Positions 1-8,536 of a stretch of 41,782 bases of DNA are shown here, one piece after another. This DNA is from Candidatus Blautia faecavium. Lineage in GTDB: Bacteria; Bacillota; Clostridia; Lachnospirales; Lachnospiraceae. The notes under the pieces are model-generated. The model did no database searches, was not told where the DNA came from, and was given only the letters and a program-made list of their open reading frames with translations. The stretch spans positions 1-41,782 of the forward strand of contig DWYZ01000074.1 of NCBI GenBank assembly GCA_019118425.1, in the 5' to 3' direction. How positions within the stretch are numbered: position 1 is the first letter of the stretch; the number at the start of each line of letters is the position of its first letter. The position numbers and the translations under genes were made by a program.

Positions 1-402
1 GAAGATAACTGGGATCAACTTCCAAAAGTTGTATCCGGCTACCGAACACAAGAAAAACAGCAAGAACTACTTGATGAAAAAATTGAAGAGTTTAAGAAAC
101 AGGGCTATTCAGACGATGAGGCTTTTGAACAAGCCAATATGTGGGTTTCTGTACCTGGATATAGCGAACACCAATTAGGGTTTGCAGTAGATATTAACGG
201 AGCCACTTATGATTTATATTTTTGGCTTCAGGAAAACAGTTACAAATATGGCTTTATTTTTCGATACCCTGCTGGAAAAAGTGATATTACCGGAGCAGCA
301 GAAGAAGTATGGCATTACCGCTATGTAGGTGTGGATGCCGCAACAGAGATGTATGAACAGGGTCTTTGTTTAGAAGAATATCTTGAAAAAGTCGAAGATT
401 AA
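1..402 (+). CDS. VanY-type D-alanyl-D-alanine carboxypeptidase, C-terminal part
   Basis: Reading frame 1 is open from the first base to the TAA ending at 402, so the start lies outside the window and 133 residues are visible. They carry the peptidase M15B/VanY signature: the SxHxxGxAxD zinc-binding motif (SEHQLGFAVD) and a later EVWHYRYVG segment, which supplies the catalytic Glu and third zinc ligand His. An upstream SGYRT element also fits the family. Such enzymes trim the terminal D-Ala from peptidoglycan stem peptides outside the membrane; the signal or anchor would be in the missing N-terminus. A strong terminator follows at about 513. Family assignment is firm; a link to vancomycin resistance is not implied. 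Confidence 0.9.
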   Translation, partial: EDNWDQLPKVVSGYRTQEKQQELLDEKIEEFKKQGYSDDEAFEQANMWVSVPGYSEHQLGFAVDINGATYDLYFWLQENSYKYGFIFRYPAGKSDITGAAEEVWHYRYVGVDAATEMYEQGLCLEEYLEKVED

Positions 403-512
403 CAACAAACCTGCCGGACGAGGCAAAAGAAAAAAGCCTTGGCAATGATACAGGATATTACGGCCATGAGTATGAACTGTCAATACATATAAATGCTGCT
501 TACATTTCCTTT

Positions 513-553
513 GCGTCCGTCCGCGTCTTGCGGGCGGGCGCATTTTTGTTTTT
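513..553 (+). terminator. Rho-independent terminator after the VanY-type gene
   Basis: Arms GCGTCCGTCCGC (513-524) and GCGGGCGGGCGC (530-541) form a continuous 12-bp stem with a 5-nt loop. Two of the pairs are U-G wobbles that exist only in the plus-strand RNA. A T-rich tail (ATTTTTGTTTTT) follows directly. The 110 bases between the stop codon and the stem hold no gene that I can recognise. Confidence 0.85.
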
Positions 554-609
554 CCTGCAATTCTTTTTTGAACAGGGAAACAAAACACCTCTTTCCAGTT
601 GGATAAGGA

Positions 610-801
610 ATGAAAGTGAAGCTTGGAGGAGATAGACTGATTGAGGAAGGGGCAGAAAATCTTAAAACTCTAAGGGATAAAATTGATACAACAAAAATGA
701 AAGCCCCATCCTTTTTAATGGTACTTATCGGAGTGGGAGATTATGCATACAGGAGACAGGATGGAGTATATGTAGTTCCGATTGGCTGTCTGAAAGATTA
801 A
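610..801 (+). pseudogene. Remnant C-terminus of a DUF4143-type AAA ATPase
   Basis: The 63-residue frame matches, from memory, only the extreme C-terminus of the DUF4143 ATP-binding proteins common in gut Clostridia. These usually run to about 400 residues and end in a nuclease-like IEIKLGG segment followed by a PSFLMVL...GVYVVPIGCLKD tail; here KVKLGG and PSFLMVLIGVGDYAYRRQDG are visible. The P-loop domain and most of the DUF4143 domain are absent, and a stop lies just upstream in frame. There is no good ribosome binding site before the ATG. It is best read as a decayed gene end left by deletion at the edge of the neighbouring island. Confidence 0.7.
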
Positions 802-818
802 ATTTTATAGGAAGAACT

Positions 819-860
819 AAAAAAGCGCCGCAGCCGTTTATTTACAATAGCCGCAGCGCT
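819..860 (-). terminator. Terminator of the large minus-strand gene cluster
   Basis: Read on the minus strand, arms at 850-860 (AGCGCTGCGGC) and 824-834 (GCTGCGGCGCT) pair over 11 bp with two G-U wobbles, followed by TTTTTTAG. On the plus strand the wobbles become C-A mismatches, so the minus strand is the functional one. It lies about 290 bases past the last cluster gene. The gap 861-1146 holds a weaker imperfect hairpin at 1070-1105 (CACCC/GGGTG with flanking short T-runs on both strands) and no recognisable gene. Confidence 0.75.
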
Positions 861-1146
861 CTTATGCTTCCAAAAGTGTTAAAGACAAATTTATACTATT
901 TATGTTTCATCAAAATACAATATTTGTAAAAAATTTTTTACGAAAAAAGTTCACAGATTTTTGTATAAACCCTTCCCAAAACGCCCATACTATAAATGTT
1001 CATTGGAACCCCCTTCAATGCAACACCACAAAAGACAAATTCAGAAATACTTATATCCTCCCCTTAAAAGGCACCCTGTCTGCTTCCTTTGTGACGGATG
1101 GGGTGTTTTTGCTTCGGAGGCGGCTGACACAAATCTGACACAGCAT

Positions 1147-4050
1147 TTAAAGGGTGGAGGCAATGTATCCCGTCAGCTCCTTCACCATGTCCATGGACGC
1201 AGTGTAATTCCCGTCCGTAGTAAAGATGGATACGATAAATATCTTATCCCCGTCCTGGAACAGTCCGATTTCATTGTATAAATTTTCTCTCACTCCATTG
1301 AAATTTAAAAATACCGGATAATTCTGTCCAGCACTGTACATGCCGCCGTTTGCGGTATCATCCGACGGCATATGGAAATTCGATTCCAGAAAACTTCGGT
1401 CAATTCTGTCAAAGTTATCCTGGTAAACGGCATTGACCATCATAGCCGCATCCTTGGCGCTGATATAATTTTCTTTCTCTGCACTTGTCTCTCCGATCTT
1501 TGCCTGTATGTTCACACTTTCAAAACCATAATCATGGCACACCTGATTGATCCTGTCCGTTCCTAAAAAGTCGATCAAGGAATTGATGGCGTTATTATCG
1601 CTGTACTGCAGGGCATCCTGCAAAAGCCGCAGAATGGTAAAGGGCAGCCCGTCACTGTTCTGGTTCAGCTTTCCCCGGCCATTAAAAGTATAATGGAAGG
1701 TGGCCATATCCGCTACGTTAAGATTTTCCTTCTCCGCCTCAGCCGCTACAGTAAACATAATAGGAACCGCCACCAGTGCAGAGGCCGGCATAGGCTCATC
1801 AGAGTTTTCCACCCCGTATTCCTCCCTGTTTCCCACATCCAAAACATAGGCCGCCCTTGTCGCAACATTAGACAGGAGATAGGAAGCCATAGTATCCTGC
1901 ACCAGTGTTTTTCCAGCGCTGATATACCCATTCTGATCCTCTCTGTTAATGCGCCCCTTCCATGGATTTTCCTCATCGGAAGACTGTTGTTTTTTTGCAG
2001 AAGCTTCTTCCACGGAAGCTTCTGCTTTTTTCTCCTCTTCCTTGGCCGATGCCTGCTCCTCATTTGGATCTTCGTAGAGCCCAACCTCCGCGATACAGGT
2101 ATCGTCCCACTTATTCCCCTTATACGCTCCCTGGAGAGTGATCCGAAGCTCAGAGGATTTTACAGGTGTATCGAACATGAGAATAAATTCTCTTTTCTCA
2201 TCTGAAAATTCATAGAGAAATTCCTGTCCTCCCATGGTGAAAAGCAAATGGCTTGGACGGTTATTTTTCTCATAACCGTCATTTCTCCAGTTTCCAAGCT
2301 TTAAGGAGAGATACTTCACCTGATATTCCCGGTCAAAGGTCATATAGATAAATTCCCCGTCTCCGCTTCCTTCTGCGCCTTCCTGCCAGGAGGTCACTTC
2401 ATCTCCGTCAAGAGCCTCCCATACGGTATAGGAATATCCGTTGCTGGGATTCACATTGCTGCTCTGGGTCGCGTCCGCAATCGTAACCTTGGTAAACTTA
2501 CTTAAATCTACATCTTTCTTTTCTCTTAAAACATTGGCTCCAGTAAGAGATTTAGCCACGAATTCGCTTTCTTCTCCAAAACCAGGCATACCACTTGCCA
2601 TATACCCCACGATCTCCTGGGCACCCAAAGCGCTGTTCGAAACCGCCCCATTCTGGAAATTGTAAACATTCACTGCCGCCAGAAGGAACAGCAATACCCG
2701 CAGACGTCTTCCGGCCGTCGATACAGGATTTTTCAGCTTTCCGCCAGCACTTACATTTGAGGCGTCCTTTAATACAGAACGGAAATCTTTTTTACTAAAA
2801 GAGGCCTTCTCCTGCTTGCCTGTTAAATATCCTTTTATGGTCTTTTCCATATTTCCTATGGCATCAGGAATCTCCTTTTTCAGTACATTTTCCGCTTTTT
2901 CCAGTTTTTTCGGAAGCCCTCCCCCTGCTTTTTTAACCTTCACGCACCGGATGACCGTTCCCAGTACACTGATAAGCAAAAATACGCCCACGACACCTCC
3001 TAAAAGCAGGATTCCTATATATTTGTAATAATCTGTGCCAAAATTCATAGTCTTTAAAGCATTGAACATGGCGATCACATTCATCTTTGAAGCCTTTGCA
3101 AACAGGAAGAAAGGTTCATAGGCCACATTCGGGGCGAAATCCTTTACCAAAAAGAGAAAAACTCCGATAAAGATCAGGCTCCAAATGATAAACCGTTTTC
3201 CTGCGGACAGAAAATTTTTTGCAGTCTGGATATCGCCGGAGGGTGCAGCCGATGAAATACGGTTTTTTAGCTCTTCCACCTTATCCTTTAAATCTTCCTT
3301 CTTCTTATCCCAGGAACGGTTGGAGGCGCTTACTTCCTGGCTCTTAAATTTTTTAGCAAAACCCAGCGGCACGGGCATGCCCTCTATGGTAATAAAATAA
3401 TCCTTGAAAGCGTCCGACTCAAAATCCGCCTTTGGCTCATCCCCCTCCAAAAGAATGTATTCTTTATAGGGATTGTTTCCGAAGCGGTGTACCAGATCCT
3501 TATATTTTTCTTCAAGATCTGTACGATTTTTCTCCGGATTCCCCATCATTTTCCGCAGCTTGGAAAGCACGTCTTTCCCGCTGTGCCACTGGTAATCCTT
3601 TTCATGATTTAAAAACCATCGGATATGGTCCATTGCCCTTATAGCTTCCCTGATATCCCTGGAATTTTCCTTGGCATAGGGAATATCCCCGCCTTTTGTG
3701 TAATCCGGCCGGACGGAAATCTTAAGCTTAAGGGCTGCGCCCAAGTTTTCCACCAGCTCAATGGCTTCTTCGCCTCCTAAGCCATTTTGCTTTAGGATAT
3801 CTAATGCCTCCGTCCCCTTTTCCTTTAATGCCTTTCCGTCATTTCCTGCGGACTGCAAAAGGGACGGAATCCCATTCTTTAAAGCAATGGAAAGGATCTC
3901 ATACTCTCTGTCAAGCTTAGGCGCCATATCTGCCAGACAGCCAAGCGCCCGGCGGGGCTCTGAAAAAATATCCGTTCCATAAATCTGAGTCATAGACAGA
4001 TAGGCTTTCTGTATCTCCTGTGGGTCATCAATCTGCGGAATTGTCTGCAT
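1147..4050 (-). CDS. Three-pass membrane protein with extracellular discoidin-like domain and degenerate beta-lactamase-fold domain
   Basis: The ATG at 4050 follows AGGAGG with 9-10 nt spacing, giving 967 residues; an upstream in-frame start at 4125 lacks such a site. Residues 1-280 are helical and cytosolic. Residues 22-70 resemble a helical domain often fused to bacterial Ser/Thr kinase components (IYGTDIFSEPRR). Membrane segments lie near 287-303, 344-364 and 450-465; positive charges after the second and before the third place the C-terminus outside. Residues ~520-660 look like the NADase-type glycan-binding (discoidin-like) domain. After a charged linker, residues ~715-967 form a class A beta-lactamase/serine hydrolase fold. 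SDN is kept (817-819), but the SxxK position reads ALVA (758-761) and no KTG is visible, so the domain is probably inactive. Last gene of the cluster; a receptor role is inferred. Confidence 0.85.
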   Translation of the reverse strand: MQTIPQIDDPQEIQKAYLSMTQIYGTDIFSEPRRALGCLADMAPKLDREYEILSIALKNGIPSLLQSAGNDGKALKEKGTEALDILKQNGLGGEEAIELVENLGAALKLKISVRPDYTKGGDIPYAKENSRDIREAIRAMDHIRWFLNHEKDYQWHSGKDVLSKLRKMMGNPEKNRTDLEEKYKDLVHRFGNNPYKEYILLEGDEPKADFESDAFKDYFITIEGMPVPLGFAKKFKSQEVSASNRSWDKKKEDLKDKVEELKNRISSAAPSGDIQTAKNFLSAGKRFIIWSLIFIGVFLFLVKDFAPNVAYEPFFLFAKASKMNVIAMFNALKTMNFGTDYYKYIGILLLGGVVGVFLLISVLGTVIRCVKVKKAGGGLPKKLEKAENVLKKEIPDAIGNMEKTIKGYLTGKQEKASFSKKDFRSVLKDASNVSAGGKLKNPVSTAGRRLRVLLFLLAAVNVYNFQNGAVSNSALGAQEIVGYMASGMPGFGEESEFVAKSLTGANVLREKKDVDLSKFTKVTIADATQSSNVNPSNGYSYTVWEALDGDEVTSWQEGAEGSGDGEFIYMTFDREYQVKYLSLKLGNWRNDGYEKNNRPSHLLFTMGGQEFLYEFSDEKREFILMFDTPVKSSELRITLQGAYKGNKWDDTCIAEVGLYEDPNEEQASAKEEEKKAEASVEEASAKKQQSSDEENPWKGRINREDQNGYISAGKTLVQDTMASYLLSNVATRAAYVLDVGNREEYGVENSDEPMPASALVAVPIMFTVAAEAEKENLNVADMATFHYTFNGRGKLNQNSDGLPFTILRLLQDALQYSDNNAINSLIDFLGTDRINQVCHDYGFESVNIQAKIGETSAEKENYISAKDAAMMVNAVYQDNFDRIDRSFLESNFHMPSDDTANGGMYSAGQNYPVFLNFNGVRENLYNEIGLFQDGDKIFIVSIFTTDGNYTASMDMVKELTGYIASTL

Positions 4051-4052
4051 AC

Positions 4053-4403
4053 TTAATATCCTCCTCCGGTTACGTCTAGCTGGGATACCGAGCGCACCCC
4101 TGCCCGGTTGCCGCACCAGCGGCATAAGGTAGTCTCCTCTCCATGATAGCAGTTCAGTTTACCGCACTTGCCGCACACAAAAAAAGCGCCTGTACCGCAG
4201 TAAGGGCATCCCGGATAGTCCTCTGTAGTATCAAAGCTTCCATGGATCTGCACCTTATCAAAGCCTTCTTTCTCTGCCAGCTCCTGTTTGATAGGAAATG
4301 CCCATGTACGGATCCAGTCTCCGCCGCGCTCTTCCACACGCATTCCATATAATTCTCTTTCGGTCCTGCACTTGGCAAGAATCACATTTGCCTTTACCCG
4401 CAT
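4053..4403 (-). CDS. TerY-C-type zinc ribbon protein
   Basis: This 116-residue protein has a basic N-terminal half and a C-terminal zinc-binding half with Cys pairs CPYC, CGKC, a single Cys in NCYHG, and CRWCG. The spacing and context fit the TerY-C metal-binding domain, which in TerY-P systems is fused to or encoded beside vWA and kinase proteins. Start ATG 4403 follows GGGAGAGAGA. It sits 17 bases after the PP2C gene and its stop nearly touches the start of the membrane protein, so the three are co-transcribed and probably translationally coupled. I infer a small adaptor that bridges the vWA/PP2C module to its partners. Family call from cysteine pattern and neighbours, not a search. Confidence 0.7.
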   Translation of the reverse strand: MRVKANVILAKCRTERELYGMRVEERGGDWIRTWAFPIKQELAEKEGFDKVQIHGSFDTTEDYPGCPYCGTGAFFVCGKCGKLNCYHGEETTLCRWCGNRAGVRSVSQLDVTGGGY

Positions 4404-4420
4404 TCTCTCTCCCTCATTCC

Positions 4421-5875
4421 TTATTCGTCGTTCTCTTGGCTGTTCTTTAAGGGGCCTTTCGGCATCTCCTCTGCTGCTTCATCCGTCATAAAGCGGAATA
4501 CGCCCCTGTCCTCTTCCATTTTTCGGATACCCGAAGGCTCTTCCATAGAATCGGCAAACCGCTCCACTAAAGTGCGCTTATCCTCCGGGGAAGCCGTTTC
4601 GTCTGATACTCTTTTTTCATCCAAGGTTAATTTTTCAAAAAGTCTTTTCCCTGTTTCCAAATGATTCCCGATCCGTTTAATCCCCTCTTCCAGAACAGAA
4701 AAATCCATTCTTCTCTTTTCCTGCATGGCCTGCTGGCCTCTTTCTTTCTCTGCATTTAACTGGGAAATACGCCTTTTGCTGTCCTCTAAGCGTTTCTGCT
4801 CCTGCCGGCGCACTTTCTCAAGGTAAAGGAGTTTTTGCTCCTGCCGCTTTATACGCTCTTCCTCTAAGCGCATCTGCTCCTGCTGCCTTCTTCTCTCTTC
4901 TTCCTGGCGGCGGCGTTCTTCCTCCTGACGCTTCCGCTCTTCTTCCAGCCTCTTTCGTTCCTGTTCCTTGGCACGCTTTATCCTCTCGAGCCGTATCGCT
5001 TCTTCCTGTGCCTTCTTCTCCGCCCGGTTCTTTTCAATGATGCTTACCAGCATTTCCCGCTTTTCTATTATGCTTTCCTGATCAAAGGCCACAGAAATAG
5101 AAATATCGTCTCCGCTTCCGGAAACCGTTCTCTTAGTCAGATTTTTTTCCAGACTAACCTGGCATTTTTCCATGTCAGAAAGCATGGTGGCAAGAAGCAC
5201 GTGATAGTCCTTAAAATCCTTTTCACTGTCAAAAGATTTGATCAGGCCGTCTGTGGATACACACATAGCCATCGGCCTTCCTTCTGCAAAAAACCAGGTC
5301 AGCGCATCAATGGCATTTCTGGAACAGATAGAGGAAGTATAGTTTGCCCGGCTGTTTTTATCCTCAATGGGAATCTTTACCTCACCATTTCCTTCCACTA
5401 CCGCGAACCCGCCGTCGCCTATAAGAAATCCAAAGTGGAAATCCTCTCCCATCACTGCCACCAGCACGGTACTTCCGTAAAAAGAATAAAAATTTTCTTC
5501 GTTCCCCTTGATTTTTTCAAGCTTAAGCTTTTCCTCTTCTGTAAGGGGATTTTCATCGTTATAATCTTCTACAGCCTGGGTCCATCTTGCCAGAAATTGT
5601 TCTCCCATGTGACGCAGGATATAATCCGGATTCCTTCGGATCTCGGCTGCAAAGCGGTCGTAATCCTCCATGTAGGAGCTCACCGTGGCAACCGCACATT
5701 CTGTAGCTTTTTTTGAGCCCACGTCACTTCGGATATATTTCGCTCCCCCATGGCCGTCGGCTACAACGGCAATGCCATAGTTTTTGCCGCATTGATACGC
5801 AGCCGCATCCTGGCACACCATCTGATTTTTAATATGATCCGCTCCATGGACCACACATTTCATTCCCTGAAACAT
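4421..5875 (-). CDS. PP2C-family Ser/Thr phosphatase with long charged coiled coil
   Basis: The N-terminal ~260 residues are a PP2C domain: metal-binding ADGHGG, then LIGDGG, STDGL and the late GSGDDISIS motif are all present, so it should be an active Mn/Mg-dependent phosphatase. Residues ~275-390 are an Arg/Glu/Gln-rich helix (repeated RxxEEERRRQ-type heptads) expected to form a long coiled coil, followed by a short acidic tail. I chose ATG 5875 (484 residues) because it has AAGGAG 10 nt upstream. An ATG at 5899 would overlap the previous gene, and 5863 is also possible. As the only phosphatase of the cluster it presumably reverses phosphorylation by the kinases at 8.5-11 kb and 16 kb. Confidence 0.88.
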   Translation of the reverse strand: MFQGMKCVVHGADHIKNQMVCQDAAAYQCGKNYGIAVVADGHGGAKYIRSDVGSKKATECAVATVSSYMEDYDRFAAEIRRNPDYILRHMGEQFLARWTQAVEDYNDENPLTEEEKLKLEKIKGNEENFYSFYGSTVLVAVMGEDFHFGFLIGDGGFAVVEGNGEVKIPIEDKNSRANYTSSICSRNAIDALTWFFAEGRPMAMCVSTDGLIKSFDSEKDFKDYHVLLATMLSDMEKCQVSLEKNLTKRTVSGSGDDISISVAFDQESIIEKREMLVSIIEKNRAEKKAQEEAIRLERIKRAKEQERKRLEEERKRQEEERRRQEEERRRQQEQMRLEEERIKRQEQKLLYLEKVRRQEQKRLEDSKRRISQLNAEKERGQQAMQEKRRMDFSVLEEGIKRIGNHLETGKRLFEKLTLDEKRVSDETASPEDKRTLVERFADSMEEPSGIRKMEEDRGVFRFMTDEAAEEMPKGPLKNSQENDE

Positions 5876-5892
5876 TCCTTCCCTGCTCCTTC

Positions 5893-6729
5893 CTACCATC
5901 CGGCATCATAGGAATCCACACCCTCTGCCGCGTCGTCCAGCATAATATCCTGTTTAATATCTAAAAGAGCATCCTTCATCATATCCTGTTTTCTGCCGTT
6001 TACGTCTTCTGCTGTCAATTCGCTGGAACCGCCGGATACAGGCGAGCTTGTACTTCCAATCTGGGACGAGGTAACAGAAATCGCCCGCACCAGATTTCTT
6101 AGCTGAGACACGTTATTGGCTGTCAGCACAAATTCCTTGTCCCCGGTAAACTCCTCAAGCACCTCCATATCCACGCTTTTTCCCAATGCCAGCGCAATCT
6201 TGATTCCATTTTTAAACCAGTTATTTTTCCTAAGAAGTTCAAGTCCTGCCTTATAATTGTCTGTAGGACAGCCGTCTGTCATCAGAAAAATAACCGGAGC
6301 AAAGGATAGAGACGGGGACTGCAGGAAGGATTTTCTGGACATTTTACTATTTAGCTCTGTGAGTGCCGCTCCAAGATCTGTAACCCCGTCTGCATCTAAG
6401 TCTCTCCAGTTTTGATATTCCTCCAGGATCATAGGCTCCGCAGTGATCCACTCAAATCCTGAGCTAAAAGCAAGAACCGCCACCTGGATATTTGTCTCTG
6501 TACCGCCTACGCCGATGAGTTCCGGCAGCACGTCCCGCATAGCTTCATTGAGAGTCTTTATTTTCTCCCCCTTCATGCTGGAAGAAACATCAATGACAAA
6601 AAAAAGAACCATACTCTTTTTGGCAGGAGGCAAAGCATCTAACGGATCATCCTCTTCCACCGGGAACTCATCCTGGCCGATATCCTGGAATTTTACCTCT
6701 TCAAACTCTAAATTCATTTCATCCGCCAT
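5893..6729 (-). CDS. TerY-like vWA domain protein (first long paralogue)
   Basis: The protein has 278 residues. An acidic N-terminus (residues 1-35, starting MADEMNLEF) precedes a vWA domain with a complete MIDAS: DVSSS at 47-51, Thr in GVTDLG, and Asp in MTDG. vWA domains bind metal and partner proteins; in TerY-P systems they pair with PP2C and kinase. It is a clear paralogue of the protein at 10997-11839: both begin MADEMNL and end in an acidic tail closing with Gly-Trp, and share the segment VTSSQIGS. Start ATG 6729 follows GGAGAAAAGG. Sixteen bases separate it from the upstream vWA gene, and its stop lies inside the region of the alternative PP2C start. Confidence 0.88.
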   Translation of the reverse strand: MADEMNLEFEEVKFQDIGQDEFPVEEDDPLDALPPAKKSMVLFFVIDVSSSMKGEKIKTLNEAMRDVLPELIGVGGTETNIQVAVLAFSSGFEWITAEPMILEEYQNWRDLDADGVTDLGAALTELNSKMSRKSFLQSPSLSFAPVIFLMTDGCPTDNYKAGLELLRKNNWFKNGIKIALALGKSVDMEVLEEFTGDKEFVLTANNVSQLRNLVRAISVTSSQIGSTSSPVSGGSSELTAEDVNGRKQDMMKDALLDIKQDIMLDDAAEGVDSYDAGW

Positions 6730-6744
6730 ACCTTTTCTCCTTTA

Positions 6745-7371
6745 TCAATTTGTAATTACAGATAAAATCTTTTTCTCCGCTTTTCCAATCTCGCTGCTTT
6801 TGATGCAAAGGACATTTTCCGTTTTTCCGGTAAAATCCTCTAATACGCTTTTGTCCATTTTATCGGAAAGATTCACGGCAAGCCTTTCACCCTTTTGAAA
6901 GACTTCCTGGCTTTTAAGGAGCTCCATTCCCTCCTCGTAACGGTCGGTGGCAAGTCCGTCGGAAAAAAGAATAAATCTTCCGCTGACTCCCTTGCGTCCT
7001 TTGGGACACCAGTTTGGATCCTTCAGCTTTTCACTGAGCTGCTTTAGGGCTTCTCCCATATTTGACAGGGTGCCGCCGTGGATTCTTTTCCAGCTTCCAA
7101 ATTCTTCCACTGTCTTAGGATCCGAATTCATCCAGGTAACTTTCTCTCCGAACTCGATCACCACCAGCCTTTTATGCCCTTTGTCTCTTTCCAGTTCCGA
7201 GAGTACCTCCTCCATAATGGAATTGACAGAACCGATGATGGTTCCCTCCATGCTCCCGGAGCTGTCCACAAGAAACACCACAAGCTTTACGTATTCCGCC
7301 GTGTCGCCGAACACATCCTCAAACATACTTTCATCCCAGTCTTCGCCGTCAAGCTTCATTACATCCGTCAT
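6745..7371 (-). CDS. vWA domain protein (short paralogue)
   Basis: This 208-residue vWA protein has MIDAS DSSGS at 36-40 and later Thr (GGTLSNMG) and Asp (FSDG) positions conserved. It lacks the long acidic tails and terminal Gly-Trp of the other two vWA proteins in the cluster, so it probably has a different partner. Start ATG 7371 has AAGGAG six bases upstream and overlaps the end of the preceding pseudokinase gene by 23 bases, which argues for translational coupling with that gene. It may be the dedicated partner of the pseudokinase; that pairing is inference. Confidence 0.85.
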   Translation of the reverse strand: MTDVMKLDGEDWDESMFEDVFGDTAEYVKLVVFLVDSSGSMEGTIIGSVNSIMEEVLSELERDKGHKRLVVIEFGEKVTWMNSDPKTVEEFGSWKRIHGGTLSNMGEALKQLSEKLKDPNWCPKGRKGVSGRFILFSDGLATDRYEEGMELLKSQEVFQKGERLAVNLSDKMDKSVLEDFTGKTENVLCIKSSEIGKAEKKILSVITN

Positions 7372-8521
7372 TGTCTTCTCCTTCCTGGCGCTCTTCCTGC
7401 GTCATTTCAGGCTGATCGGGAAGCTTGCTTTCCGTCTTCGTCTCCCCTTTGATTCCCCATACGCAGTCCTCTTTAAAGGTAATGCCAAGTCCCTGCCATA
7501 AGGGGATTCCTCCTCCGGGAACGATCGGCCGCACCTCTCCTCCCGGATATATGCCAGTCCATTCTTCCTGGGTCATATTTTTTATCCCGAATACGCCTTT
7601 GCGCTGTTTATTCTCCACGACCATGCCGATGCAGGTATTGTTTTCCGTATCCTTTGGGTTTAGCTGCCACTGCATCAGTTTCGTATCATTGCTCAGATAG
7701 ATCCGGTTCTCTCCTGATTCAAAGGTGTAATAAATTTTTCCGCATACCGGACAGCGGTAATGTCCCTCCTTTGTTTTTTCAAATTCTGAGACAAACCCTT
7801 TTTTTCCACAGGTACACATAAGATACTGTGTTTTCAGCCGGTTTAATACCATCTGCCACTCCTTTGGAGTTTTGCGGAGAGAAACGTCCTTTTTCCCATC
7901 CACGAAAATTTCCCTAAAACACTGCCTAAGCTCTTCTGGATACAGTTCCCAGTACTTGATCAGGCGATCCTGCACGCCGTGTACCGGTCTGTTTTCACAT
8001 AGGTTTTCTTCCATTGTGAAAACTCCTTTTTCCGCCATCCAGCGGTATTCTTCCTCCTGGTCAAAAAAATTTTCAAGCATGGATGAAAAGCCCTTAAAGG
8101 GACCGCCGCTGTGATAAAACAACTCATACAGATATACAGCCATGGTCCAGTTTTCTGTTTCCTGAGTATAGGTATCCGTCTCGCCTAAAATAAGCTCTGG
8201 CGCACGGTACTCATGAAATCTGTCTTCTGCATAGACCTTGCCTCCGAATTTTCTCACTTTGTCAAAATCATCGAACATCCTCTCCCCTGTCTTTGCATGA
8301 AAATAGATGCTCTTTTTTAAATCTCCCGGAAAAAACGCGCCCTGGTCATACAGCGCCTTATAAAATTTCACCAGTTTCCATGCCGCCTCAAGCACCGCAG
8401 GAATATCGGCAAAACGCACCGTAATTTCATTTCCGTCCCGCAGAACCCGGTTCTCATTGGCATAATCCTCAAAGGAATAGTAATCCTTAGGAATCTTTCC
8501 CTCTTTATTTGTCTGATCCAT
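7349..8521 (-). CDS. Kinase-like protein lacking the N-lobe, with zinc ribbon and FHA-like tail
   Basis: The protein has 390 residues. Alignment by eye with the tandem kinase next door shows only the C-lobe. The segment matching the catalytic loop reads GDLKKSIYF, the DFG equivalent DDFDKV and the APE motif RAPEL, but no glycine-rich loop or catalytic Lys precedes them. After the kinase-like part comes a four-Cys zinc ribbon (CTCG...CPVCG, ~240-275) and a beta-rich module (VVENKQRKGVFGIKN...IPLWQGLGITF) shared with the tandem kinase and resembling the FHA-like tail of kinases in vWA/PP2C systems. The C-terminus is acidic and low complexity. Start ATG 8521 has GAGGTAAGGA upstream. It is probably a pseudokinase adaptor. 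Confidence 0.8.
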   Translation of the reverse strand: MDQTNKEGKIPKDYYSFEDYANENRVLRDGNEITVRFADIPAVLEAAWKLVKFYKALYDQGAFFPGDLKKSIYFHAKTGERMFDDFDKVRKFGGKVYAEDRFHEYRAPELILGETDTYTQETENWTMAVYLYELFYHSGGPFKGFSSMLENFFDQEEEYRWMAEKGVFTMEENLCENRPVHGVQDRLIKYWELYPEELRQCFREIFVDGKKDVSLRKTPKEWQMVLNRLKTQYLMCTCGKKGFVSEFEKTKEGHYRCPVCGKIYYTFESGENRIYLSNDTKLMQWQLNPKDTENNTCIGMVVENKQRKGVFGIKNMTQEEWTGIYPGGEVRPIVPGGGIPLWQGLGITFKEDCVWGIKGETKTESKLPDQPEMTQEERQEGEDNDGCNEA

Positions 8522-8536
8522 AAATCCTTACCTCAC

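Noticed and set aside
902-1281. Two overlapping plus-strand open frames
   Set aside because: Low-quality composition, no ribosome binding site, and partly antisense to the membrane protein gene.
1147-2000. Antibiotic resistance beta-lactamase
   Set aside because: The fold is there but SxxK and KTG are not, so hydrolysis of beta-lactams is not expected.
4800-5030. Short repeats resembling a repeat array
   Set aside because: They are codon-level repeats of the Glu/Arg/Gln-rich coiled coil in the PP2C gene, with no spacers.
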